A stretch of 64,000 bases of DNA from positions 3,389-67,388 of the forward strand of contig CARAIG010000047.1 in NCBI GenBank assembly GCA_948938605.1. Reading direction: 5' to 3'. The notes beneath the pieces are model-generated. The model made no database searches and was not told where the DNA came from. It saw nothing but the letters and a program-made list of their open reading frames with translations. Source of the stretch: an uncultured Eubacteriales bacterium. Lineage in GTDB: Bacteria; Bacillota; Clostridia; Christensenellales; CAG-314. Of this stretch, positions 1 through 8,312 are shown in pieces; the first letter of the stretch is position 1, and each line of letters opens with the position of its first letter. The position numbers and the translations under genes were made by a program.

Positions 1-1099
1 CGTGCGAAGTAAGGACATCCGCAATACAGTTGATAATTGTAGTTTTACCCGTACCCGGACCGCCGGTGATTACCGTTACGCCGTTGATTAAGGCGGACTT
101 TACCGCGCCTAATTGTCCCGCGTGAAAAGTAATTTTGTTATTGCGCTCAAATTCCGCAATCAAAGTATCCGCATCGATTGCAATACGCTTTGCATCGTGA
201 TTTAACTCTATTAGGCGCGAAGCAATACTTTTTTCCAACTTGTAGTATTTATTCAACGCTACACAGCGGACGTTATCCAATTCGAACACTTGAATAAGGG
301 GTTCCAACACCAGTTTTGTAATAGTGTTTTCCACAAGCTGTCCGCGTTCAACCAAATCCACTTCCAAAATTTCGCTGCACGCCTGCACTAAATCGTCCAA
401 CGTCATATACGTATTGCCGTGCTTATCGGCGGATTCTTTAAGTTGGTAAATAATTGCCGCCCTTACGCGAAACTCGCCCGTAGCGTCGACACCCATACTT
501 TGAGCTATTTTGTCCGCAGTAAGGAAACCTATTCCGTCAACGTCGTCTATTAAACGGTACGGATTGGCAAGTACAAGCGACTTGGTTTCGTCCTTGTAGA
601 TATTGTATATTTTTACCGCCAAATTTGTTGTTATACCGTAACTTTGCAAAAACATTATTTGCTGCTGCATACTTTTAAGTTCGGCAACGGCGTTGGAAAT
701 GTCCATTGCTTTCCTTTGGGATATTCCCTTTACCTTGACAAGCAGCATAGGATTGTTTTCGATTACGCTAAACGTGTCATCGCCGAACTTGTCGTAAATG
801 TTATTGGCGGTAACTTCGCCCACGCCCTTGATTAAACCGCTGCTTAGATACTTAACTATGCCCGCTCGGCTGGTAGGGTCGCTCATAGTATACGACTCGA
901 CAACAAGCTGTTCGCCGTAACGGTTGTGAACGCTTACCTTTCCGTTTAAGGTTAGTACGGCTCCGACGGACAGCGTAGGAAAACTACCGACGCATACAAT
1001 ATCGTTTCCGTCGGTGCAATCTAAACTGAACACAGTATAACCGTTGTCTTCGTTGCGGAAAATTATGCCCGCAACCGTTCCTTTTACGCTAAGTTCCAA
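1..1099 (-). CDS. recD2: RecD2-type ATP-dependent 5'-3' DNA helicase, N-terminal part
   Basis: Runs off the left edge; about 366 N-terminal codons are visible. RecD2 helicases act in DNA repair outside RecBCD. The reading frame begins at a TTG (complement of 1097-1099), seven bases after an AAAGGAAA ribosome site, and opens with the small N-terminal beta domain usual for RecD2 (LSVKGTVAGIIF). Helix-hairpin-helix-like stretches follow (GLIKGVGEVTANNIYDKFG, DDVDGIGFLTADKIAQ), then the Walker A loop VITGGPGTGKTTI at about residues 343-355, where full-length RecD2 proteins of about 740 residues carry it. It starts 33 bp after metK on the same strand, so the two are probably co-transcribed. The start codon is inferred from the ribosome site; the ATPase and C-terminal helicase motifs lie outside the window. 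Confidence 0.9.
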   Translation of the reverse strand, partial: MELSVKGTVAGIIFRNEDNGYTVFSLDCTDGNDIVCVGSFPTLSVGAVLTLNGKVSVHNRYGEQLVVESYTMSDPTSRAGIVKYLSSGLIKGVGEVTANNIYDKFGDDTFSVIENNPMLLVKVKGISQRKAMDISNAVAELKSMQQQIMFLQSYGITTNLAVKIYNIYKDETKSLVLANPYRLIDDVDGIGFLTADKIAQSMGVDATGEFRVRAAIIYQLKESADKHGNTYMTLDDLVQACSEILEVDLVERGQLVENTITKLVLEPLIQVFELDNVRCVALNKYYKLEKSIASRLIELNHDAKRIAIDADTLIAEFERNNKITFHAGQLGAVKSALINGVTVITGGPGTGKTTIINCIADVLTSH

Positions 1100-1132
1100 A
1101 GTATCGTTTCCTTTATACGAAAATCTTTTATA

Positions 1133-2320
1133 TTACTTGTTTAAATGTTTTTTTAAATCGTTTACTTTGTCAAGCTGTTCCCAAGGGAAATCAGTTCTTC
1201 CGAAATGTCCGTAACTTGCAGTAGCAAGGTAAATAGGACGCTGCAATTGGAATTTGTCGATAATGGCGCGGGGGCGCAAGTCGAATTCGTCCGATATTAT
1301 TGACGACATTACGCTATCCGAAACTTTGCCCGTACCGAAAGTGTTTACGTCTACCGAAACGGGTTTGCTGCGACCTATCGCATAAGAAATTTGCAGTTGG
1401 ATTTTGTCCGCAAGTCCTGCCGCTACGATATTTTTGCAAATGTAACGCGCCATATACGTTGCCGAACGGTCTACCTTGGTAGGGTCCTTTCCGCTGAACG
1501 CGCCGCCGCCATGAGCGCAGTATCCGCCGTAAGTGTCGACAATGATTTTACGTCCAGTAAGACCGCTGTCGGCAGCGGGACCACCTATTTCGAACCTGCC
1601 CGTCGGATTAATGTAATACTTTGTTTCTTCGTCCAACAAATCGAGCGGCACTACTTGACGTATTACAAGGTTAATCATATCCTTTGCTATCGTTGCGCTG
1701 TCAACACTGGAACTGTGCTGAGTGGACAAAACTATTGTGTCGACTCGGCAAGGCTTGTCGTTTTCGTCGTATTCGACGGTAACCTGACATTTGCCGTCGG
1801 GGCGAAGGTAATCAACAAGATTATATTTGCGCACTTCCGCAAGACGTTGACTTATTTTGTGCGCAAGCATAATAGCCATAGGCATATATTCGGGAGTTTC
1901 GTTGCAGGCATAACCGAACATCATTCCTTGGTCGCCTGCGCCGTACATATCCAGTATTTCGCCGCGGTTTTTGTATTCGTTGGAACGGTCTACGCCGAGA
2001 GCAATGTCGGGCGACTGTTTGTCCAACGAAATTATAACTCCGCAACTGTCGGCGTCAAAACCGTATTTAGCGCGTGTGTAACCGATACTGCGTACCGTAT
2101 CGCGCACGATTGTTGCGTAATCCGTAACCGCAGTTGTTGTAATTTGTCCCATTACGAACACAGTACCGGTGCAGACCACAGTTTCGCACGCTACGCGCGC
2201 GTCGGGATCCTTGGCTAAAATAGCGTCCAGTATCGCGTCGGATATTTGGTCGCACATTTTGTCGGGATGCCCTTCGGTTACGCTTTCGGACGTAAAAAAT
2301 CTGTGCTTGGTGTTTTTCAT
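1133..2320 (-). CDS. metK: S-adenosylmethionine synthetase
   Basis: Makes S-adenosylmethionine from methionine and ATP in the cytoplasm. The 395-residue product has the family signatures [13 protein letters not shown] at the N-terminus, the [12 protein letters not shown] loop and [16 protein letters not shown], and family-normal length. The reading frame is open further upstream to 2452, but the ATG at 2320 is chosen because CGGAGG lies ten bases before it and because the upstream part overlaps the riboswitch terminator. Expression is controlled by the SAM-I riboswitch and terminator at 2394-2545, so high SAM should stop transcription. recD2 follows 33 bp downstream. Confidence 0.97.
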   Translation of the reverse strand: MKNTKHRFFTSESVTEGHPDKMCDQISDAILDAILAKDPDARVACETVVCTGTVFVMGQITTTAVTDYATIVRDTVRSIGYTRAKYGFDADSCGVIISLDKQSPDIALGVDRSNEYKNRGEILDMYGAGDQGMMFGYACNETPEYMPMAIMLAHKISQRLAEVRKYNLVDYLRPDGKCQVTVEYDENDKPCRVDTIVLSTQHSSSVDSATIAKDMINLVIRQVVPLDLLDEETKYYINPTGRFEIGGPAADSGLTGRKIIVDTYGGYCAHGGGAFSGKDPTKVDRSATYMARYICKNIVAAGLADKIQLQISYAIGRSKPVSVDVNTFGTGKVSDSVMSSIISDEFDLRPRAIIDKFQLQRPIYLATASYGHFGRTDFPWEQLDKVNDLKKHLNK

Positions 2321-2334
2321 TTTAATTTTTCCTC

Positions 2335-2370
2335 CGTCAAATAATTTGTTTGACGCAAAATGCGTCAAAC
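2335..2370 (-). promoter_or_regulatory. Pair of mutually exclusive hairpins next to the metK ribosome site
   Basis: A perfect hairpin (10-bp arms 2348-2357 and 2361-2370, loop of 3) lies between the riboswitch terminator and the metK ribosome site. One arm (2349-2355) can instead pair with 2335-2341, which touches the GGAGG. The two folds exclude each other. Function is inferred only. Confidence 0.45.
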
Positions 2371-2393
2371 CTATCGAAGGCGGGGATTGCAAC

Positions 2394-2426
2394 AAAAAGG
2401 TCTTGTCCATAGCAATAGACAAGACC
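2394..2426 (-). terminator. Riboswitch-controlled terminator of metK
   Basis: Arms 2399-2407 and 2418-2426 (GGTCTTGTC / GACAAGACC) form a 9-bp stem followed by TTTTT on the minus strand. It lies about 20 nt after the SAM-I aptamer and ahead of the metK ribosome site, the normal arrangement for an OFF-type S-box switch. Confidence 0.9.
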
Positions 2427-2447
2427 GCAATTATCGCTTTTCGCCGT

Positions 2448-2545
2448 CCCATCTTTCAAGGTTGCCCCTTGCGGAATTTAGCACCTAACTTTATTTTAGG
2501 TTGCTGTAACTTCACCGAGTCCGTCTCTCCGTTACTCTCGATAGG
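2448..2545 (-). promoter_or_regulatory. SAM-I (S-box) riboswitch aptamer
   Basis: The minus strand carries the S-box core: ATCGAGAG, GGAGAGACGGACTCGGTGAAG-like P2, AGCAACC, a short hairpin, GGTGCTAAATTCC and AAGATGGGA. Closing helix P1 pairs CCTATC (2540-2545) with GATGGG (2448-2453). It lies between the metK promoter and terminator. Recognition is from motif order, not a covariance search. Confidence 0.93.
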
Positions 2546-2553
2546 TTGCATTA

Positions 2554-2582
2554 ATTGTACCACTAACATCTGTGATTGTCAA
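2554..2582 (-). promoter_or_regulatory. metK promoter
   Basis: Minus strand TTGACA (2577-2582), 17-bp spacer, TACAAT (2554-2559) with a TGG just before the -10. It begins right after the gltS end, so metK is transcribed independently. Confidence 0.85.
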
Positions 2583-2663
2583 CAATACGTAAAAAAATAT
2601 TAACTTTCACTCTCGGCAGGCAACGCAGCTTCGCCGTCGACGTTTCCGTCGGCAGATAGACCG

Positions 2664-4046
2664 CTACCCCCCCCCCTTGACGTTTTTGCGTTTAAACTTG
2701 ACAAATACAATTACATTCATTAACGCAAACAATCCTACAAGGGCAGCAAGGGTTATTAAACTTGCCGTCATACCGCCTGCGGCATAACCTGCAAGCAACA
2801 GCATCGGAAAGCCGAACGCCATAGCCGGAACGCTTTGCATAATAAGGTTGTTTGCAGCGGGCGTTTGGAACTTGGGATCGATTTCACGCAAGAGAATCAT
2901 ACCTGTGCTTGCAGTACCCGTAAGCATACCGAACAAGGACACCATTGCTTGATAACGGTACGTCGGATAAAGCCTTTTGCATACGATGTTCAAATATACA
3001 AACGTGACGGCTGTACCGAATACGCACAATAAAAGTAACGGCAGCCAAAGTTTTTGTATTACGTCGAACTTTATTGCGGAAATACCTGCAAGAATCATCA
3101 TATCGAACACAAAGCCCGAAATACGGTTCATCATATAATTGTTGATATAATCGTGCTTCATTATGTTGCGTTTGCGCAACAGCTGAATTATCTTTTTAAC
3201 CAACAATGCAAACAAAGTACCGAACAGGAAGTTAAATCCCCAAATAAGCGGCTTTAACGTTTTTTCGCCGAAGTTGCCCATAATACCGGTATCGATGATT
3301 GCCGTAATACCCCACATAAGCAAAAACGTAATGAGATACGTACCCATAACTATTGCAACTTGAACGGTAAACTTGTCGATAGAATCGGACAGTGGAATGT
3401 CATTGGGCGAATCCGCTTGTTCGATGACTTCGGAATACTCCCCTTCCACAACGTCCAAAAGACGGTTTTTGCGTTTGAGAATATTAAGATAAATAACGCC
3501 GACTATGCACGCAACCAAAAATCCTACGGTGGCTATTGTAAGCCCGAAACTTGCGCCTTCGAACAAACCGTGCTGAGCATACGTCGTACCGAAGTTGAGC
3601 GCTTGTCCCGGTCCTTGACCGAAGCCTAACGGCAACAGCAAACCTGCCGCGGGGATAAGCCCCGAAATAACCAAAGACAGCAATATGGTAATAACTATAC
3701 CTACTATGCCTTGAATTAAATACGTGCCTACAACAACGGCGCCTGTTTTTATTACAATGCCCGTACCGTCCGACTTGTTTACGTTGCTTTTTAAAGCTAT
3801 TGCAATAAAGCCGAATGCCAAGCAGTGATACGCAACCCCTTCCATAAAGGTAGCGTCGATAAAATTGTTTACGGCAGGAATAAACTTAAACAACAAAATT
3901 ATAATTCCGCCGACAACGGCGCTTGGAAGCAACGACTTGCGCACAAACGGAACAAGCCTGCGTATAGTGTTTCCCACAAGTGCGGCTACAAGCAAAATGC
4001 TTATTTGCACTAGCGCGGACCAAAACGAATAGTCCCATGTATTCAT
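2664..4046 (-). CDS. gltS: Sodium/glutamate symporter GltS family
   Basis: A 460-residue multi-pass membrane protein; the family takes up glutamate with sodium. It shows many hydrophobic helices and the GltS signature GFGQGPGQALNFG near residue 145, with a second inverted half (TASTGMILLREIDP). The ATG overlaps the TGA of the upstream acyltransferase (ATGA), with ribosome site AAGGAGTT, so both belong to one operon. The end is odd: the last codons are a run of ten G (2667-2676) giving GGG then TAG. Loss of one G would read on for 21 more codons with an acidic tail ending at 2600. The tail may be phase-variable or the tract length may be a sequencing error. Confidence 0.93.
   Translation of the reverse strand: MNTWDYSFWSALVQISILLVAALVGNTIRRLVPFVRKSLLPSAVVGGIIILLFKFIPAVNNFIDATFMEGVAYHCLAFGFIAIALKSNVNKSDGTGIVIKTGAVVVGTYLIQGIVGIVITILLSLVISGLIPAAGLLLPLGFGQGPGQALNFGTTYAQHGLFEGASFGLTIATVGFLVACIVGVIYLNILKRKNRLLDVVEGEYSEVIEQADSPNDIPLSDSIDKFTVQVAIVMGTYLITFLLMWGITAIIDTGIMGNFGEKTLKPLIWGFNFLFGTLFALLVKKIIQLLRKRNIMKHDYINNYMMNRISGFVFDMMILAGISAIKFDVIQKLWLPLLLLCVFGTAVTFVYLNIVCKRLYPTYRYQAMVSLFGMLTGTASTGMILLREIDPKFQTPAANNLIMQSVPAMAFGFPMLLLAGYAAGGMTASLITLAALVGLFALMNVIVFVKFKRKNVKGGG
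2667..2676 (-). repeat. Ten-base poly-G tract at the 3' end of gltS
   Basis: Homopolymer of ten C on the plus strand (ten G in the coding strand). With ten G the gene stops at once; with nine G the frame continues through ADGNVDGEAALPAESES-like sequence to a TAA at 2600-2602. Confidence 0.9.
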
Positions 4047-5191
4047 AAATTAACTCCTTGATACAAATGTAAATACTTAACGGGACAAAACTTGTCGTCG
4101 CCCGTAATTTGATAAGTTATACCGTCAACGTAAAATTCAAACTTGTTTTTGCGCACAATGGCGAAACCGCTCATATCGCCATACAAAAACCGAGTTTCGA
4201 TACGCTTAGACGAAAAAGTTATCCCTTCCGTATCTGCGCTTACGCTGCCTTTGGCAAGACGTTTTTTACGTTTTCCACCGCCGCTTCGGTACAGTTCGGT
4301 TGCATTATCCGCAATAACCGTTCCCGTAGACGTTTGCGCAATTCGGCGCATTTCGTCACGCTGCCATTCGTACCAAGGCAAAACGGTATCGAACTTGTCG
4401 GCAGGTTCGATGTGCAAGTCCTCGGTATATGTCCATTCGTTGTTGCAGTTTACGCATTTAAACTTAGTTCTTTTAGACGTTATTGTTGATATTTTACCGC
4501 AATGCGGACACATATACAACGCCCTTTGGATATTTTCCGCACGGCGCTTGTTTTTAAACTTAACTCCGCTGTCCGCATCGTATACCGTAAGATTTTTGCA
4601 AACAAACTCATACAATTGTTCGTTGGACATATTTTTAAATTCGTCGGGAGTTAAAACCGCCTTGACGTATCCGCACATTTTTCCTTTGCGAATTTTTGTT
4701 CCCCAACGCGGATCCGAACCGTAACCGCCTTCGATATTATACAACACCAACGGCACATTGCACATTTTGACAAACTTAGATACGGCGTCGGTCATTTCCC
4801 ACTGCGCTCCGCTTAAAGTACGGTTTCCTTCGGGGAAAATGCCTACCGCACCCCCTTCGCGCGCAACGCGTACACAATCGCGTATTGCGTGCATATCCAT
4901 ACCCGATTTCATTTTAGGTATGGGCGCAACCAAAAATTTAATTATAGGCGTAGCAACGGGAATGTTAAACAAATCGTCGGTAGAGCAAAAATAAATAGGA
5001 CATTTAAACGACAGCGACGCAAAAAACGGATCCAATGCGGTTGTATGGTTTGACATCAACAAAAAAGGCGGTTTCAAACAGGACTTTTCCGCCTTGTAGT
5101 TATACCTTAATTTTGTATGAATTCCGAATATACCGCGCAAAACGGCAAAAACCGCTTTATGCCGCGTGCGCAACCATTTTCTTTTAGCCAT
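4043..5191 (-). CDS. PlsC-like 1-acyl-glycerol-3-phosphate acyltransferase with C-terminal zinc ribbon
   Basis: A 382-residue protein of the lysophospholipid acyltransferase family, which transfers acyl chains to membrane lipid precursors. The catalytic NHTTALDPFF (HX4D) is near residues 48-58 and the FPEGNRT motif near 119. The family domain ends near residue 215. The rest is unusual: a zinc-ribbon-like segment (CPHCGK ... CVNCNNEW, near residues 233-260) and a final beta-rich part that ends with residues on membrane/lipid-unrelated sequence (FYVDGITYQITGDD). No similar C-terminal fusion is known to me. It is first in an operon with gltS (4-bp overlap). Ribosome site AAGAAG precedes the ATG; no clear promoter was found in 5192-5323. 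Confidence 0.88.
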   Translation of the reverse strand: MAKRKWLRTRHKAVFAVLRGIFGIHTKLRYNYKAEKSCLKPPFLLMSNHTTALDPFFASLSFKCPIYFCSTDDLFNIPVATPIIKFLVAPIPKMKSGMDMHAIRDCVRVAREGGAVGIFPEGNRTLSGAQWEMTDAVSKFVKMCNVPLVLYNIEGGYGSDPRWGTKIRKGKMCGYVKAVLTPDEFKNMSNEQLYEFVCKNLTVYDADSGVKFKNKRRAENIQRALYMCPHCGKISTITSKRTKFKCVNCNNEWTYTEDLHIEPADKFDTVLPWYEWQRDEMRRIAQTSTGTVIADNATELYRSGGGKRKKRLAKGSVSADTEGITFSSKRIETRFLYGDMSGFAIVRKNKFEFYVDGITYQITGDDKFCPVKYLHLYQGVNL

Positions 5192-5323
5192 ATGTTTTTT
5201 TTTCTTCTTTTTGATTTGATTTTACCCAATATAACTGAAAACGGGTTGAAAATTTACAAGTTTATTTTAAGTAAAGATACCGTTAAAACAGTTTAAAACA
5301 AATCCGATACTTTACACAAAAAT

Positions 5324-5956
5324 TTAACGCTCGCCTAAATTGACCGACAACACGCGGTATTCGACAAAGCAATCGCATTGTCCCGCAGTAGTAAGATAGT
5401 ATTGCGTTTTACCGTCGTTAACCGTTACCGTTTGCCATTTTTGTTCCGTCGCGTCTGTTTGTTCGGGAATAAAAGTTTTGCCCCCGTCACGCTTAAACAA
5501 CGCTTCCTTTGCCGTCCACAACTTGTTAGCGTACAATGCGCGGCGTTCGTCGGGCAACTGCCAAGCAAACGCTTGTTCGTTTTTGCACAGTATCCTGTTT
5601 TGCAACTTGACATCGAAACGCGAAATATCGACTTTTTCGACATCTAAGCCTACGGGCTTGTCCGACAATGCAACCGCTACAATACAGCCGCTGTGAGTAA
5701 GGGAAAACTTGCAAACGTCACAACTCCACTTGCCGTTAACATCCAGCACAAAGTTTACATCACACAACTGCTTACGGTAAACGTCGCGCAATGCAATTTC
5801 TAGCAATTTAAAGGCGTAGTATTTGCTTTGACGGACGTTTACGTCCTTGCAGCAATCTATTTCCGCTTGACGCGCAGGCGGCATATAACCGCTTAAAACG
5901 TCAAATGGATATTTGGCGGCAAAAACGTAAATTTTTTGTATCGGGTTGCTGTTCAT
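5324..5956 (-). CDS. 4'-phosphopantetheinyl transferase (Sfp/AcpS superfamily)
   Basis: Attaches the phosphopantetheine arm of CoA to a carrier protein. The 210-residue product has the two conserved motifs: GLDVEKV near residue 112 (Mg-binding Asp and Glu) and LWTAKEALFK near residue 155. The start at 5956 (MNSNPIQK) is chosen because a promoter (TTGACG, 17 bp, TATTCT) ends seven bases before it and no ribosome site is present, so the mRNA is probably leaderless. An upstream TTG at 5992 is part of the -35 box. No carrier protein or synthase gene lies nearby, so its target cannot be named. It could serve fatty-acid ACP or a secondary-metabolite carrier. Confidence 0.88.
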   Translation of the reverse strand: MNSNPIQKIYVFAAKYPFDVLSGYMPPARQAEIDCCKDVNVRQSKYYAFKLLEIALRDVYRKQLCDVNFVLDVNGKWSCDVCKFSLTHSGCIVAVALSDKPVGLDVEKVDISRFDVKLQNRILCKNEQAFAWQLPDERRALYANKLWTAKEALFKRDGGKTFIPEQTDATEQKWQTVTVNDGKTQYYLTTAGQCDCFVEYRVLSVNLGER

Positions 5957-5963
5957 ATCGCTA

Positions 5964-5992
5964 AGAATACCATTTTTTTTTAAAACCGTCAA
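5964..5992 (-). promoter_or_regulatory. Promoter of the phosphopantetheinyl transferase gene (leaderless)
   Basis: TTGACG (5987-5992), 17-bp spacer, TATTCT (5964-5969), then 7 nt to the ATG. The expected transcription start falls at or next to the start codon. Confidence 0.65.
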
Positions 5993-6035
5993 TCTAATTG
6001 CCGTAACACACGCGAACGATGTAAGCCGAATACAT

Positions 6036-6074
6036 CAAAATTAAAGCCCTTTGCAAAAATAAGCAAAGGACTTT
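6036..6074 (-). terminator. Probable terminator after the GPH symporter gene
   Basis: Arms 6063-6074 and 6043-6054 (AAAGTCCTTTGC / GCAAAGGGCTTT, one mismatch) followed by AATTTTG on the minus strand. It lies 12 bp after the symporter stop. The T-run is weak. Confidence 0.6.
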
Positions 6075-6086
6075 AAAGTAAATTTG

Positions 6087-8027
6087 TTATTCGGTTTTAA
6101 CGTCGGCGCCGTCTGCGTCGTCGTGAATATCGGCGGGCGGTTGTCCGTTGTCCGCAGTTTGTTGTTTGCGTTTTTCGATTTCCTCCAACATCATATCGTA
6201 GTACTCTTCGGTAATAATAAACTTTTTGTGTTGAACGATAAGCGCAGCTGCTATGAACAAAATGGGAACAAGGGTTACGCCCATACGCAGCCATACCCGC
6301 ATTGACGTAGTACGTTTATCGCGGAAGTTGTTGTTTGCCGCATTATAAATTGTTCCGTCGGGTTGTTCGTACGTAATGGAAAACCTGTATTTGACGTTGC
6401 CGCTTGCCGTAAGTTCGGATTCGGCACCAGCGTCCTGCAAATCCTTTACAAAACAGACAAAAGTTGCAGTTTCCTTTTGCTTGCCGTTTTCCGTTACGGT
6501 TTCAACGCGCATAACGGCAATGTCGCCAATAGCGTCAAGGTATTCGGCAGAAATTTGGTGTCCCGCTAACGGGTACACTTTTTGTCCGTTTAAAGTTTTT
6601 TCGTATGTGTCGATTTTTTCGGTAAATGCCGAAGCAAATTCCTTGTCGGAGCGTTGCTGCTCGGTTGCGCTGTTCCATTCGACGCGCAATTCGTTTATGC
6701 TGTCGATGTAACAAATTTGTTGTTCGGTCGTCATCGAATCGGCGTTAAAGTAACTGTTTTGCGATTCCAACGTGGAAATATTTTGCGACAAACCGTAAAC
6801 CATAGATACGGTAAGCACAAGGGTAACTATACCGTACTTTAACGCTTCGGCAAACTTTGCCATAAAGGGACGCAAAGTGGACACTACCGCTTCGTTACGT
6901 TCGCCGCGTTTGTATTCGTTGTATTCGACGCAGTTAGTCATATTGATTATACTTGACATATAAAACAGCGCTTGACCGACAAATACCAATATGCCGAAAC
7001 CGCTTAAAGTGTACAAGTTAAAGGGGAACCACTCCGCCCAACCTATTAACGCAATGCCCGCATATCCTACGCAAGCAGTAATTATGGAAATAACTTGCAA
7101 TTTACGTCTGCCTAACTTTTTGACGATAACGGGGTAAAGCAATTGCGAAAGTATGTTGAATATGCCGAAAATTGCCACAAACACTATTGCGTTGCCGTCG
7201 TAGCCTATTTCGAGATAATACAAGTTGTAAGCAAAACCTACAAGCATTGCCGAACCTACGTTATAAAACAACATTGACAACGTCATCCAAAGTATTTGGT
7301 CGTTGTGACGGATTGTATTCCACATTTGCTTTAAGGAAATTTTTTCGTTAACTTCCATTTGCGCGCGGGGACGTTCCTTAACGAACAATGCCATTACCAC
7401 TTGCATTGCTACAAATATTGCGGCTATGCCGATACTTAACCACCTAAACGCTTCGCGGACGTGACCGGGGTAAATCATAGGAATAACGCCCTGTGCCGCA
7501 AACGCACCGATACCTGCAAATACAACGGTCAACATTGTTGCCGAATCACGTTGCGACTGTTTGCTTGACAAGCTTGCAAGCATCGACCAATAGCCGATGT
7601 CGTTCATTGTAAACGCCGTTTCCCACAGCAAATACATTACCACCATAAAAGCGATAAAGCCCCAACCAGACAACGATTGCACGTTAAACATTATAACGAT
7701 TATTATACCGGTAAGTATTGCGCCTATCATTATCCAAGGACGAAACTTGCCCATCTTCATATGCGTGCCTTCGATAATTGCACCCATCATAGGATCGTTT
7801 ACGGCATCCCAAATACGCCCTACTACGCCGATAAGCATACTTATAGTTGCAAACTGCAAAACGTTTAGCGTTGTGCCGAACTGTACGTAAGCCAACAAAA
7901 ACGACGCTATCAATTGATATGCCATATCCCTGCCTATGCCCGAAACTCCGAACAACCATTTGTTACGGTTAAACTGTCTGTCTTCGGCAGAGAGCGGGGT
8001 TTTTGCTTTTAAAACTTTTTCCGCCAT
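6087..8027 (-). CDS. GPH-family (glycoside/pentoside/hexuronide) cation symporter with a large insertion
   Basis: A 646-residue MFS-type membrane protein that should bring a sugar or glycoside in with a cation. The N-terminal half shows the GPH pattern (GRIWDAVNDPMMGAIIEGTHMKMGKFRPW, split as read near residues 72-100) and twelve hydrophobic helices. Family members are about 450-500 residues. Here about 130 polar residues (roughly 440-580) sit before the last helix and should face outside the cell. They carry a beta-rich part (VMRVETVTENGKQKETATF). The C-terminal tail is charged. Start: ATG at 8027 with GGAGT seven bases ahead; the GTG at 8033 overlaps that ribosome site. No glycosidase is adjacent, so the substrate is unknown. 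Confidence 0.88.
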   Translation of the reverse strand: MAEKVLKAKTPLSAEDRQFNRNKWLFGVSGIGRDMAYQLIASFLLAYVQFGTTLNVLQFATISMLIGVVGRIWDAVNDPMMGAIIEGTHMKMGKFRPWIMIGAILTGIIIVIMFNVQSLSGWGFIAFMVVMYLLWETAFTMNDIGYWSMLASLSSKQSQRDSATMLTVVFAGIGAFAAQGVIPMIYPGHVREAFRWLSIGIAAIFVAMQVVMALFVKERPRAQMEVNEKISLKQMWNTIRHNDQILWMTLSMLFYNVGSAMLVGFAYNLYYLEIGYDGNAIVFVAIFGIFNILSQLLYPVIVKKLGRRKLQVISIITACVGYAGIALIGWAEWFPFNLYTLSGFGILVFVGQALFYMSSIINMTNCVEYNEYKRGERNEAVVSTLRPFMAKFAEALKYGIVTLVLTVSMVYGLSQNISTLESQNSYFNADSMTTEQQICYIDSINELRVEWNSATEQQRSDKEFASAFTEKIDTYEKTLNGQKVYPLAGHQISAEYLDAIGDIAVMRVETVTENGKQKETATFVCFVKDLQDAGAESELTASGNVKYRFSITYEQPDGTIYNAANNNFRDKRTTSMRVWLRMGVTLVPILFIAAALIVQHKKFIITEEYYDMMLEEIEKRKQQTADNGQPPADIHDDADGADVKTE

Positions 8028-8267
8028 AAACACTCCTTGTTAATTAACTTTATTACAATTATTTCAACGATTAAATAACCTTAAAATATTCTTAACCGTT
8101 ACAGTATATCACATTGCATAACATAAATGTTAATAAATGAAAAATAGACGTTACAATTTTTTTTATAGCAATAATTAAATATATCCACTCCTTTTTTAAT
8201 TTCCGTTAAAACTTATACCGACAAATAAGTATGCGGGCGGATACCGTCCGTATTACAAAACGCAACA
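8028..8267. other. Intergenic region upstream of the GPH symporter
   Basis: AT-rich, 240 bp, without a supported ORF. An extended -10 (TGATATACT on the minus strand, near 8110) is a possible symporter promoter but has no clear -35. Confidence 0.4.
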
Positions 8268-8300
8268 ATAAAAAATCCGCAGGCATATGTACCTGCGGAT
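8268..8300 (-). terminator. Terminator after the M6 protease gene
   Basis: Minus strand ATCCGCAGG (8292-8300) pairs with CCTGCGGAT (8275-8283), followed by TTTTTATT. It is 12 bp past the stop. Confidence 0.9.
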
Positions 8301-8312
8301 AATTAAAAACAA

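Noticed and set aside
1391..2218. Long plus-strand ORF of 275 codons
   Set aside because: Lies wholly antisense to metK, has no ribosome site or family motif, and has the odd composition expected from the complement of a coding frame.
2320..2452. Longer metK start at 2452
   Set aside because: The extra 44 codons would be encoded by the riboswitch terminator and leader; the ATG at 2320 has the ribosome site and the conserved N-terminus.
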